Of a stretch of 64,000 bases of DNA, positions 11,091 through 21,390 are shown in pieces. The stretch is taken from the NCBI GenBank assembly GCA_023053545.1, contig JAKZAN010000006.1, positions 5,275,001 through 5,339,000 on the forward strand, given 5' to 3'. The stretch comes from Lepidurus packardi. Lineage: Eukaryota; Arthropoda; Branchiopoda; Notostraca; Triopsidae. The notes under the pieces are model-generated. The model had not been told where the DNA came from, did no database searches, and was given only the letters and a program-made list of their open reading frames with translations. A program made the position numbers and the translations under genes. Position 1 is the first letter of the stretch. Each line of letters begins with the position of its first letter.

Positions 11091-11576
11091 CGTAGCGGAA
11101 TGCTGTTTGAAATGTTTTCTACCTTAAAGAGATGTCACCTAATTTTCCTTTAAATGACAATTTTTTTTTGTTGGTAGTCATTAATTACCACCATTTATTC
11201 GAGTATTTGCTATGAAAACATGGGGAAACCGTGTGTGAATGTTTGTTTTGGTTTCAGAAGTTTCCGTTTAGTTGTCTGAAATAGAAATAGGCTTTCTTTG
11301 CTCAATGAATACATAACGTTCTCATATGCCAAACTGTCTAATTTAAGCGAATAGTAATTGTACTTTGGTTTCTCTTTGTACGGTAAATGCCGTTCTGATT
11401 ACCGAATTGCAATTACAGTAGTAGTTATAGTTGCAGTTAGAGTGCATTATTGTAACGGAAAGTTTAGATTCGGCACCCTTTTTGGAGCCAAACCGGCGTC
11501 AAGTAAAGCCTTCAATACCCAGATGGGGACACCTTATGAACGGGCAGAAATTATACATTTGGGATTGCGTTATTGA
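10114..11576 (+). repeat. Segmental duplication, copy 1
   Basis: The MADF gene plus about 490 bases of 3' flank are duplicated at 15729-17290. Matching landmarks beyond the CDS include GAATGTTTGTTTT, AGTTGTCTGA, GGCTTTCTTTG, and the segment around GTTGCAGTTAGA..GCAT..TTGTAACGGAAAG (about 11430 and 17140). Similarity fades after 11576. Confidence 0.75.
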
Positions 11577-11610
11577 AAAGCTCATCTCATTTCGATGTCA
11601 ATATAATTAG

Positions 11611-11690
11611 TTTAACTAATTTAAACTAGCTTAAATTAGTTAAACTAGTTTATACTAGTTAAACTAGACTACTAAAACTAGTATAAAAGT
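11611..11690. repeat. AT-rich palindromic cluster
   Basis: TTTAACTAATTTAA (11611) is inverted as TTAAATTAGTTAAA (11631-11644). It is followed by several ACTAGTTTA/TAAACTAGT variants, all built on an ACTAGT core. It lies just past the right edge of the first duplication copy. Confidence 0.65.
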
Positions 11691-12195
11691 CCGTTAACGG
11701 GTGGGCATCATATACTTTTGATAGAATAACATGCTATCTTTCGACTTTTCAAGTTTTCTGCGATTACGCGATGGTATTTTATTCCTTCGCTGCACTTTTG
11801 GCAAAAGTATAGACCTAATACGTGTGACGGTGTAGATTTGCAAATACTTTTGTCGAAGTGGTCGGGGGCCGGATCCGGCCCGCGGGGCGCCATTTGGACC
11901 GCCCTGATCTAAGGAAAGGAACGCGTTTCAGGATCAGGAGCTAAAAAAGCCCTGTTTCGGAAGTTAGGGCGGGGAATGAAGATCAAGAACTATGCTCTTC
12001 AGGGAGAGAGGAGAGAGTCTTAACCTAACCTAATCTAATCTAACCTAACCTAATGTGGAAACGTTGCTCTGTTGGTTATGGAGCTGTTGAGCCAGAACTT
12101 CATGGCCCCCTATCGCTAGCTACCAGAAGCTTGTAGCAAAACCTGCTCTTGAAACGCGTCATTTAGTAGCAGCTCTGTTTGGTTGCTGTTTTACT
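11691..12195. other. Spacer between MADF copy 1 and the LINE
   Basis: No gene recognised. A short run of CCTAACCTAAT/CTAATCTAA repeats at about 12021-12053 resembles the arthropod telomeric unit (TTAGG on the minus strand). Confidence 0.45.
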
Positions 12196-12207
12196 AAATT
12201 GCTTTTA
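12196..12207. repeat. LINE target-site duplication, left
   Basis: AAATTGCTTTTA here is repeated exactly at 15671-15682, bracketing the LINE. The coding frame of the element breaks precisely at this repeat. Confidence 0.85.
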
Positions 12208-12208
12208 G

Positions 12209-15200
12209 AGGAACAAACCGTCAACACTGGATTTATGCTTTGCTTCTAGTAACATATACGACAAGGCACGAGCTGAAGTAGGTGGACTATTACAAAGCGA
12301 TCATTTGCCTTTGATTATTAATCTGGAGGGCGCCCCTAACAATAGGGACAGGGAAACAACTCAACGTTGGCTCTTTAGCAAAGCAAAATGGAAGGATTGG
12401 TACGCAGAATTAGAGAGACTGGATATTCAAAACATGACCGAAACGGGGAGGGTAGAAGAAAGATATAAGAATTTCATAGACCAGCTAACTACAGTGAGCA
12501 AAAAGCACATTAGACTCTTGGGAGGGAGTACTAATGGGTCATTGCAGCTCAGAACCAATAAGCTGACAGACAAAATTAGGAAACCTTGGTGGGATGAGAA
12601 TTGCAGCAAAGAACTAAGCAAAGCTAGAGTAGCATATAGAACGTTGAGACGTAACCCTAGTTCAGAAAATGTTGATGAATGCAAAAGAGCACAAGCGCGC
12701 AGCAAGCAAACCTCCCAAAAGGCAAAAAGGCAATTCTGGAGAAATAAAGTTGAGAGTTTTGGTATCAATACACCAATGAAAGAAGCGTGGGGATTAATTC
12801 GGGCAATGGAAGGTAAGGGTAGAACGCGTGTAAGGAAAATCACCAACCCAACGGGTGAGGTAATAGAAAGCGACGAAGAGACGGCAGAAATGTTTGCACG
12901 ACATTTTGGCAACTTCCAATCGACAGCACCGGAACTTATTAACCCAGATGTGGATGATGACGTGATAGAATTAGACATCATCGGATATATGGGAAGAAGT
13001 AGTGAAATGAAAGAACTGGACAACCCTTTTACTGTATGGGAATTTACAGAAGTCATTCGCAAACTACCAAAAACTAGTCAGGGAAAAGACATGGTCCACT
13101 ATACAATAATAGAAAGACTTCCCAACAATTTTAAACAAGCTTTGTTCAGTATTTATAACTACATTTTGGAGACAGGTGTGATACCCGCTGACTGGAAAAA
13201 CGCAGTAGTCATTCCCATACCAAAGCCGAATAAAGACCCCGCGAAGTGTGAGTCATACAGGCCCATATCATTAATATCATGCCTAGCCAAAATTTTCGAA
13301 AGGATGATAATCAGAAGGGTAACCTGGTTTACAGAAAAGAACCCTATAATGTCTCCATGCCAGACGGGGTTCAGAGTAGGCCGTAGTACAGTGGACCAGT
13401 TGGTCAGAATGAAAAACGACTGTCAAACTGCTTACGAGGCAGGAGGTGTAGCAGTCTTAGTACTAATAGATATTAAACAAGCATACGACGGAGTATGGAT
13501 AGATGGTCTTCTCAGAAAGATGGGAGAGAGAGGCATTAGAGGGAAACTACTAACCGTAATACGAAGTTTTTTAAAAGACAGAACCCTCCAAGTCAGAGTG
13601 GGTGCACACCTGTCGACAGAAATCCCAATGAAAAAAGGTATTCCACAGGGATCAGTGATGTCCCCTTGGCTATTTAATATAATGATGGCAGACCTGACAA
13701 GTGTACTAGGACAGGGAAATATATCGATTTTTGCAGATGATATTGCCCTGTGGGTGTCAGGGGCTGAACTGGAGATTGCAATGACAAAGGCCAGTAATAT
13801 TCTCGGGGATGTTAACTCGTGGTGTGGAAAAAATGGTCTAAAAATTTCGACTGAAAAATCAAATTTCATGGTAATCACTCGAAAACGAAAATTAGAAAGC
13901 AGACGGAAATTGAAGATCAATGGGAAGGAGCTAGCGAGAGTGGAGACGGCTAAATTTCTGGGTTTGACCTTTAATAAGACTTTGTCTTTCTCAGAACATC
14001 TAGAAGACATCAAGAAAAAAGGGATGAAAGCAATAGGGTTGATCAGCAGACTAGCAGGGACCAGTTGGGGGAGTAGTCAACAAGTCATGAAGACACTCTA
14101 TCAAGGGTTAATAAGGTCAAAACTGGAATATGGCTCCATAATATACAAGGATATAAATGTTAAAAAACTTCAATGCCTTGAGGTGATCCAAAACAGAGCC
14201 CTGAGAATTATTCTAGGAGCCACCAAAACGACACCGATAGCAGTACTATTGTGTGCAACAGGTACCATACCTCTCAAGGACAGAAGGGACCTGTTAGCCT
14301 CCAACTATTTTAATAGAATGGTAGAATGCCACAAAAACGATCTAGTAGTTAAAAAGGTTTACAACAACCGTAGTTCATCATTATGGACAGCATACAAACA
14401 GATGTACGAGTCTTATGAAATTGCGCAGGCAAAAGAAGGAGATTTTTTTGAAAACCTAATTCCCCCTTGGGATTTTGAGGCCACAAATATAGTCAAAGTT
14501 ATACCACAACTAAGCACGAAAAAAGAATTGATAACTGACTGTAAGCAACTTGTGTACGAGTACTTACACCAAATCTACCCCAATCATACCAAAGTTTATA
14601 CAGATGGGTCCAGAGATGAAGATGGGCATTCGGGGGCAGGGATACACATAGAAACTGAAAATACCTCGGTCGCCTTCGCGCTCCCTCGGTGGTCATCGGT
14701 ACTGGCAGCAGAACTGTACGCCATCAAGGAAGCGCTAGCAATTATCGAGAATTCGGATACAAACAAATACCTTATCCTTTCGGACTCAAGAGCTGCACTC
14801 AGTGCTATTGCTTCATATGGAAGGAGGGCCTACTTCGAAATAGTACAAGATATTCAGAAAAAAATACAGTTGTTACAAACAAACAACTTTGACATAACGT
14901 TGCAATGGGTTCCTGCACATATAGGTATCGCTGGAAATGAAGCAGCAGATTCGGCGGCAAGGATTGGAAAAAACTCAAATCAGACAATTTTAAGAGAACT
15001 CACAAGACACGAAATCACAACCGTAATCAAACAGAAGATAGAACAAAAAGTACTTCAGCGATTAAAAAACAGCTCTTTACAAAATCTTGTTCAATCTGCT
15101 ACAAACATAAGGCCAGCACCCTGGTTATTGCACAAAAACAGAAAAATGGCAGTAGTTCTTTTAAGACTGAGATGTGGTCACGGAAGAACAGGAGCATGGC

Positions 15201-15460
15201 AGCATAGGTTCAAGTTAAAAAGAAATAGCGCATGTGATAGATGTGGCGAGAGAGATGATACGGTGGAACATAAGGTTATGAAATGTCTGTATAACTCAAT
15301 GGAACGTGAATTCCTCAAGAATAAAATGATTAAAGAAGGAATGGAATTTAAACTCGAGAACATTCTGGGGTTTGGCAAACTTACGGAACATAAGCAATTT
15401 TTAGCACAATCATATTTGGCGGACTTCATAAGAATAACAGGACTAGTTGATCTCATCTAA
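12209..15460 (+). CDS. LINE ORF2: partial endonuclease, reverse transcriptase, RNase H
   Basis: The frame is open from 12209 to the stop at 15460 (1083 aa). Recognisable parts in order: the last endonuclease segment with STLDL and SDHLP (about 12218-12310); reverse transcriptase with YRPISLISCLAKIFERMI (from about 13256), LIDIKQAYDGVW, GIPQGSVMSPWLFN and the catalytic FADD (about 13730); RNase H with YTDGS, AELYAIKEAL, SDSRAAL and WVPAHIGIAGNEAAD (about 14594-14955); and a C-terminal CDRCGERDDTVEH..KC Cys/His motif (about 15232-15290). RT and RNase H catalytic residues appear intact. Without the endonuclease N-terminus and 5' promoter the copy cannot be autonomous. There is no true initiation codon; the nearest TTG at 12305 is not meaningful. 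Confidence 0.9.
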   Translation, partial: RNKPSTLDLCFASSNIYDKARAEVGGLLQSDHLPLIINLEGAPNNRDRETTQRWLFSKAKWKDWYAELERLDIQNMTETGRVEERYKNFIDQLTTVSKKHIRLLGGSTNGSLQLRTNKLTDKIRKPWWDENCSKELSKARVAYRTLRRNPSSENVDECKRAQARSKQTSQKAKRQFWRNKVESFGINTPMKEAWGLIRAMEGKGRTRVRKITNPTGEVIESDEETAEMFARHFGNFQSTAPELINPDVDDDVIELDIIGYMGRSSEMKELDNPFTVWEFTEVIRKLPKTSQGKDMVHYTIIERLPNNFKQALFSIYNYILETGVIPADWKNAVVIPIPKPNKDPAKCESYRPISLISCLAKIFERMIIRRVTWFTEKNPIMSPCQTGFRVGRSTVDQLVRMKNDCQTAYEAGGVAVLVLIDIKQAYDGVWIDGLLRKMGERGIRGKLLTVIRSFLKDRTLQVRVGAHLSTEIPMKKGIPQGSVMSPWLFNIMMADLTSVLGQGNISIFADDIALWVSGAELEIAMTKASNILGDVNSWCGKNGLKISTEKSNFMVITRKRKLESRRKLKINGKELARVETAKFLGLTFNKTLSFSEHLEDIKKKGMKAIGLISRLAGTSWGSSQQVMKTLYQGLIRSKLEYGSIIYKDINVKKLQCLEVIQNRALRIILGATKTTPIAVLLCATGTIPLKDRRDLLASNYFNRMVECHKNDLVVKKVYNNRSSSLWTAYKQMYESYEIAQAKEGDFFENLIPPWDFEATNIVKVIPQLSTKKELITDCKQLVYEYLHQIYPNHTKVYTDGSRDEDGHSGAGIHIETENTSVAFALPRWSSVLAAELYAIKEALAIIENSDTNKYLILSDSRAALSAIASYGRRAYFEIVQDIQKKIQLLQTNNFDITLQWVPAHIGIAGNEAADSAARIGKNSNQTILRELTRHEITTVIKQKIEQKVLQRLKNSSLQNLVQSATNIRPAPWLLHKNRKMAVVLLRLRCGHGRTGAWQHRFKLKRNSACDRCGERDDTVEHKVMKCLYNSMEREFLKNKMIKEGMEFKLENILGFGKLTEHKQFLAQSYLADFIRITGLVDLI

Positions 15461-15670
15461 GTAATCGGCTCGGTGATGGTCTAAACTCTATCACCTTCCA
15501 TAACATGCACTTTCTTTGGCACGCCCATTCCAATTAAACTATGTAAATTCGTGCGTGGACCAGAGAAGACAGAAGGAGTAGACAGCGACATCAAGTGGGA
15601 ATGCTGCAGACGACGATGCGATGACGATTCGCCTGTCGTCTATAACAACACAAAGAAGAAGAAGAAGAAG
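15461..15670 (+). other. LINE 3' UTR and AAG tail
   Basis: The segment runs from the ORF stop to the downstream target-site duplication and ends in six or more AAG units, the simple-repeat tail typical of some LINEs that lack a poly(A) tail. Confidence 0.7.
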
Positions 15671-15682
15671 AAATTGCTTTTA
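15671..15682. repeat. LINE target-site duplication, right
   Basis: Exact repeat of 12196-12207 (AAATTGCTTTTA). The uninterrupted ancestral site would join 12207 to 15683. Confidence 0.85.
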
Positions 15683-15728
15683 CTTGGGACGTATTTATAA
15701 ACGTTTTCGAAATTTTTAGCAAATCAGG

Positions 15729-16646
15729 ATGGCTACAGAAGTTGTAGATAATTTTGAAGATAACTTGATTCAATTAATAAAAAATTCGGATTTTTTATAC
15801 GACAGACAATCGGAATATTACCGAGATCAGATTAAATATGAGCAAGCATGGAATGAAATTGGGGTTGCGTTAAACGTTTCAGGTAATGCTATGCTGTGAG
15901 TATCTTCTTAATGTATTTAGTTTGTATTTTGTCTTCGTTAAAAGTTAGCAACTTTTTCTGATCTTGCAGGCAGCAAAGTGAAGCGTCGTTGGGGAACCTT
16001 GCGTCAAAGATTTTCGCGAGAATTCAAGAAACTCACGTTAGCTGAGAAAAACGGATCTCAAGCTACATCCACATGGCCTCATTTCAAAAGTATGGAATGG
16101 TTAGGGGACCATATGCGGCCTAGGATAAAACATGAAGTTGATGAAGAACATTCAGAAGAATCGGTCAATGGCGAAGAAGAAGAATGTTCCGTTCCCTGGG
16201 AGTCAGAAGTACAACTTTTTCTTGAAATAATGGAAGAGAAAGACTAAAGGATCCTCTATTCTCTCCCGTATATAAAGGAGAGAACAAGTATACAAGATGC
16301 AGAACCTGCTCCAGCTTTCACTGTATTGGCTGTGCATAGCTTGAAAGAAGAAACTTCCAGCCCCACGCCTTCTAATAGCAGCAACGTGTCAAGCAACCAT
16401 AACCGCTCGAGAAGGAAGCGAAGTCAAGTTAATATCGTCTCCCATAGTCTTTCTAAGGTCTCGCGACCTAGTATTGAATCGCCAGCTTTGTTTCCAGCTG
16501 CTGAAGATGATATTTCCGTGTTTACCAAGTACCTTGATACCAATTTCCGCTCCTTGCCCCGGGAATACTATTTGAAGCTGGAGTTTGGTATCCAGAACTT
16601 GCTGCATCAGGCGAAAATGGAGGCTTTGCAAAGTTTCCCAGACTAG
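15729..16646 (+). CDS. MADF-BESS domain protein, copy 2
   Basis: Three exons, 15729-15882, 15970-16208, 16278-16646 (253 aa), with the same intron positions and phases as copy 1; exon 2 is 239 bases in both. The MADF domain has LIQLIKNSDFLYDR, AWNEIG and KVKRRWGTLRQRFSREF. The BESS-like C-terminus is DDISVFTKYL..SLPREYYLKLEFGIQNLL. Intron 2 (69 bases) contains an in-frame stop, so splicing is required to reach the BESS part. Its acceptor (TATAAAG before 16278) is weaker than in copy 1, and AG at 16279-16280 is an in-frame alternative. Copy 2 lacks several N-terminal residues of copy 1. Probably a nuclear DNA-binding regulator. Confidence 0.78.
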
Positions 16647-17290
16647 CGTACCGGAATGCTGTTTCAAATGTTTTTTGTTGTTGTTGTTTTTATAGAGATA
16701 CGACCTAATTTTCCCTTGAATGACCGCTAACTTCGTTAGAGTCGTTAGAATTACCGCCATTCGTTAGAGTGTTCGCTATGAAACGTGTGGAAATCGTGGT
16801 TGAATGTTTGTTTTCCAATGTTCGGCGTTAGTTGTCTGATATAGGCTTTCTTTGCGCCATGAATAGTTAACGTTCAAATATACAAAACAATCTAATCTAA
16901 ACGAGTAGTATGTTTACAGTTTATATCCGCCAGTTTTCCTGGGTAATCTGGGCTTGATAAACGGCTAGTGACTGAAGGAAGCTACTTAAACTAGCAACTG
17001 TATAAATGGACTAATATCCCAACATGCATCTACCAATATCTTAACGTACAGGCTTTATATAACGTTTGTTTCTCTCAGATCGCTTGGTTATAAGATCATT
17101 GATGTTGTAATTATCTAATTTCCATTACAAGGGAGTTCCCGTTGCAGTTAGAATGCATAGTTGTAACGGAAAGCTTACATTCGACATCCTTATGGCGCCA
17201 AACCGGCATCTAGTTAAGCTTTGCAAGCAACAGATGGCGGTGGCCTATGAATTGGAGGAAATAATCCATTTGCCTTATCGAAAAGGAAAA
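15729..17290 (+). repeat. Segmental duplication, copy 2
   Basis: This is the partner of 10114-11576. Coding similarity is high throughout, and the 3' flank is alignable by eye to about 17290 with small insertions. Both genes keep open frames, so the duplication has either been maintained by selection or is young. Confidence 0.75.
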
Positions 17291-17339
17291 GCTTCTCTTA
17301 TTTGGACGTCAATCTTAAAACAGAGTTTAAAATAGGAGA

Positions 17340-19386
17340 ACTATTATTCTCAGCTTGTATCGAATGACAATAAACTTATGGTATAAGAAAGTTCTTCAAA
17401 GTCTCTATGAGTTGTAACTGTAAGAGGCGCTTAGCTTCTGACTGGACATACCTTTTTGGTGCCATTGCAACACGTTGTACGGACTTTCATCCATAGATGG
17501 CGTTTATAGCGCACTGACAGAAGTAACCAAATGGAATTCTAATATTTAAAACCTAACCTTTTAGACCATAAAACGCAACTAAAATATGCTTAAAACAAAG
17601 GATGTCTCCTATAATTTCAGTAAAAATTTTGACGCTTCAGCTTCTTAAGAATACTTTCTTTAGCGAACATATTTCACCAAGTTCTAGCAACTTTTATCTT
17701 CCAAATTTTCACCATTTCACACTGAAATTAGTGTTTTTCACTACGTAACTCAACGCAGTAGCCCCGAACCCCTCTTTCTCTCAGCTTTAATGTCTTTCTC
17801 TACAAAAGCGTTCAATCAGGCACGACCAATCGAAAAAGACAATCCCCAAACCCTTTCTCCTCCGCCCCGGTTTCTAATTGAACATGACAAACCATTACCA
17901 ATTCTCGGTCGCCCAAAAGGGTAAACTGAACAGCTTTTTTCCCTCTATCTTTATCAGGTTGACGTATTACGTATTACCCGTCGTGACAAACTTGTAATTT
18001 CACAGACAAATTTGATGGTCCCTTGAGCTTGTCCGCCAACAAAAGGAAGATCTCCCTAAATCTATTTAGCAAAGCTAATTCCATGTAATGGGGAAGCATC
18101 TGGTCCTCATGGTCGTTTGTACTGTTAAAAAACACGTCAGCTCTTCTGAAAGCCTGTTAGAACGAAAAAACTCCACTTTCCTTTGCAACCCTGCTACAAA
18201 AAAATATTAAAAAATAGATAAGTTATGCCAAAACGAAACTTTGTGTTATTCCTACGATTCTCCTTCTCCCTCGGGGGACACAGCGCGAGAGTGTATCCAG
18301 TACCCTTGCATGGCACTCATCTCAAGTTAGGCTGGGTATCCTGAACACTGAGCATATTGTTGATCTTGTGTGTATAACAACGGCTCCAGATTTACATAAT
18401 CTATTCTCTGCTCCTTCTGCGTGCATCAGTTCTGGGGAAGGGATCTCCATCTACAAAAGAAAAAGGAACGAAATGAAAAAAAAAAGCAGCGTAGAATAAT
18501 CCCCTTTTCTCTCGTTTAGCATTGCAGAGGGTGTGCTAATCAAACACCAAGTTATTACTCGTCCCAAACCCAAAATCCTATGCCCCCTGTGCTGTCCTTT
18601 TCTCCTAAATGATGAACTGTAAAAAGGCACACCTCCTGACAGCAAGAGGGTGACCCCGTAGCGCCTGTAGCCTGTCTGCCGCCCAACCTCACCAACCCCC
18701 AACAATGAAACAAGCCCTATAAAGTGTCCCACCACCAGCGCGACCACAAGGGCCAGCACTACATTACATACGACACACCGTTCCATATGTATATAATACA
18801 AATCCAGATGAAACCCCCCCCAAAAGTCAACCTGCTGAATGATACTGCGTTGTCTGCTCTGGTGGCAGTAAAAAGCCCGCCCTCTCTTTTCTTTTTTTAT
18901 TCTTTTTATTTCTCATCCCTTGACAAGGTATCAAAGAAAAGGAAGATCCCCCTCAGATGGGTGTGATGATGAGGCATCCGCCATTTTGGCTCTTTCCCCT
19001 TCTTCTTTTGTACTAGAACCATTGCTGCCACTGTCAACCCATCCGTGGGATTTCCTTTTTATGACACTGCCACTGGTACGCCTCTTTTTCACCAAACAAT
19101 AAAAACGGACCATCCATAGCATCACATTTATATATTCAGCCAAAAGGCACCGAGCATTTGAATTTTGCTGTCTATACAACGGCGTGGCGTCTTCCCCCTA
19201 ACACCTAATACCCAACTCGTGCGAAGGGCCCACAGGAGGCGTGTGCCACCTCTCGGCCATCATAAACCATAACTTTCTCAAAATGAACTGCCATAGCTCC
19301 TGCACTAAGGCGGTAAACTGGTAAACCAACCAAGCACAATGACTCCAACAATGAAATAAAATTCCCTATGTTGGCTAGTAAAAATC
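17340..19386. other. Intergenic
   Basis: No firm gene. Pyrimidine-rich stretches occur at 17760-17960 and 18250-18330. A minus-strand open frame ending at 18931 with AATAAA just beyond its stop is discussed as a possible exon. Confidence 0.35.
18931..19110 (-). CDS. Possible last coding exon on the minus strand (weak)
   Basis: A hydrophilic frame (KKRRTSGSVIKRKSHGW... ending SSSHPSEGDLPFL) stops at 18931. The sequence beyond the stop, reading leftward on the minus strand, has AATAAA-like hexamers at about 18890-18913. The composition looks protein-like, but the acceptor (AAAAAG) is poor and no upstream exon was found. It could equally be chance. Confidence 0.2.
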   Translation of the reverse strand, partial: VRFYCLVKKRRTSGSVIKRKSHGWVDSGSNGSSTKEEGERAKMADASSSHPSEGDLPFL

Positions 19387-19880
19387 TTTTTTTTACGACT
19401 TATTTGGTTTAAGTTTCTCTTTAGCCTCTTAATGCTTGACCTGCTAAAACTAATAAATCCTGATAAATAAACTACAAGAAATCCCAAGAAAATTGGACAA
19501 GTAAACAATAATTAGAATAGTTATTTCGAAGACATTTAGAATTAAGTAAGGCTTTTTATAAGTTAATTGATATTGAATTGTGGTGTTTCTTAACAAAGTA
19601 TCGCGATACTTTTTCTAGTTAATCGATACCTTCTCTTTTTTTTACTACTTATTTGGTTTAAGTTTCTCTTTAGCCTCTTAATGCTTGACCTGCTAAAACT
19701 AATAAATCATGATAAATAAACTGCAAGAAATCCCAAGAAAATTGGATGAGCAAACAGTAATTAGAACAGTTATTTCGAAGACATTTAGAATTAAGTAAGG
19801 CTTTTTATAAGTTAATTGATATTGAATTACGGTGCTTCTTAACAAAGTATCGCGATAATTTTTCTAGTTAATCGATACCT
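19387..19880 (+). repeat. Tandem duplication, period about 249 bp
   Basis: Two nearly identical units (about 19387-19632 and 19635-19880) begin in a T-run, run through GGTTTAAGTTTCTCTTTAGC and end at TTTTCTAGTTAATCGATACC. Only a handful of substitutions separate them, so the duplication is recent. No coding frame is shared. Confidence 0.85.
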
Positions 19881-20997
19881 TCCATCGTCAGCACTGGTCA
19901 ATTTTTTTGTGGCGAATGCTAATCTACAGTTACGGATTATTTTGTAAATTAACATGAATTAGACTCGCACGGCGGCCAAGATTTACGATTCCCCCGGCGG
20001 TAATGCTTCTTCCTATAGCCTGACAGCCTAACGTTCCAACTTTAATTACTAGCTTTGGTGGTAATGACTGTCATAATTTGGGGTCCAATTTTTTCCACCA
20101 CACTAACTAAAACCCTCACAAACTATTTAGCCATTCTTTTATAACACTCTCATCTACATCCTCATCCATTTGAACGATTTAAACTTTCAACAATTTAACC
20201 ATTTTTGTTTATATTTTGTTAGAAAGCCTTGGCTCCTTTACAATATTGGTAACTCGAAGAAATGTCGGAAAATCTGTAAGAATAGTCATTGTTTCTTGTC
20301 TTGCAGCCATAGTTAAAGCTGTTTAAGTTAATCTGATCCACTTCGGGCTCTTTTTGAGTGTAACATGGTGTGATTCAACATCGTTTATTGTATCTGAAGA
20401 TTCACATCAACGTAATCCAGTGTTATCCCACATAAGCCAAAGGGGCTTTCTGTCGGAGGGATAATCTACCTTTCTGGTATTCTGCTAGTAGAGGACCCCC
20501 TCTCTCTCTCTCCTTTTCTTGGCCGTTAGATATACATTCGATGTCTCCCTACCCCGCCACCCTCAATATATATACCCACACAACACAACACTCTTTCATC
20601 CCATCTCGCACCATAAGCCTAAGGCATGGGGTGCACGGATGCTCAACTACGGGGGAACCCCATCCATATACATAGATATAGTGTTAGTGTGTAGGGTTTG
20701 GTGGCCAACGTAACGTGATCTGCATGAGAATTAACTGCCTGAATGCAAGTCACATCAGGGTGCCAAAGCGACAGCATCCTGATTGTTGCAATATGTTGTC
20801 TTTCCGATCTGATCAAAACCATTGGGAAAATCCTATTCGTTATATTCCAATAAATGAAAATCTGCAAAAAGATTTTGTTTTTCCGAAAAATCCTTCAAAC
20901 TAAGAAAACTTAAACATTGTAACCGTATTGCATAATATAATTAAAAATAGTATTCAATAACATGAACATGTTTAAAAATATAAATTACTGTAGAACT
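19881..20997. other. Intergenic
   Basis: Mixed-composition sequence with no supportable gene. A CT run lies at 20500-20520. Confidence 0.35.
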
Positions 20998-21010
20998 ATT
21001 GCACCTAATT

Positions 21011-21088
21011 TTTTTTTTAAAATTATCTCAGCATGAGCACTGCTCGTTGCCGCCTATTTATTGGGTCTGAAGTTAAGTAATTAACCTA
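21011..21088 (-). mobile_element. Short poly(A)-tailed retroposon, second copy, with TSD
   Basis: The insert is flanked by ATTGCACCTAATT at 20998-21010 and 21089-21101. On the minus strand it reads ...GGCAACGAGCAGTGCTCATGCTGAG and then an A-rich tail, matching the 3' end of the insert at 5523-5725. It is 5'-truncated relative to that copy. Confidence 0.75.
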
Positions 21089-21264
21089 ATTGCACCTAAT
21101 TAATACTTCATTTCACAATTATATTGAAAAAACACTTAAATAAATCATTAACAAGGTTAATTTAACCTTTCCCTAAACCTCCCCTTCTATTTAATTATCA
21201 AGTTTTGAAAGACTATAAGCCATGTAAATAATGGACCAATAAATAAGTTGTAAAGGCCTAGGCA

Positions 21265-21390
21265 CGCTTTTCGAAAAAAGCAGATAACCTGTCTTGAACG
21301 ACCGAGGCAGGCCACTAAAGGGGCTTGCCCTATTTGAAAAAGCATATAACCTGTCTTAAACGACCGCGGCACGATTACTAAAGGTTGGTC
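21265..21390 (+). repeat. Tandem duplication of a 70-bp unit
   Basis: GAAAAAGCAGATAACCTGTC..GAACGACCGAGGCA..ACTAAAGG (about 21273) is repeated with small changes near 21337 (GAAAAAGCATATAACCTGTC). No gene is associated. Confidence 0.6.

Larger units (their letters stand above)
12208..15670 (+). mobile_element. 5'-truncated non-LTR retrotransposon (I-group LINE with RNase H)
   Basis: The 3463-bp element is bounded by 12-bp direct repeats (AAATTGCTTTTA) and ends in an (AAG)n tail at 15652-15670. It begins inside the endonuclease domain and lacks ORF1, so it is a 5'-truncated insertion. The order endonuclease, reverse transcriptase, RNase H, C-terminal Cys/His motif is that of the I-type branch (I, Loa, R1, ingi relatives); the exact clade cannot be decided by eye. 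The body is open for 1083 codons, so the insertion is fairly recent. It landed between the duplicated MADF genes. Confidence 0.9.

Noticed and set aside
13432..14013. 193-codon minus-strand frame inside the LINE
   Set aside because: It is antisense to the reverse transcriptase core, which has all diagnostic motifs on the plus strand. The 12427-13062 minus frame is rejected for the same reason.
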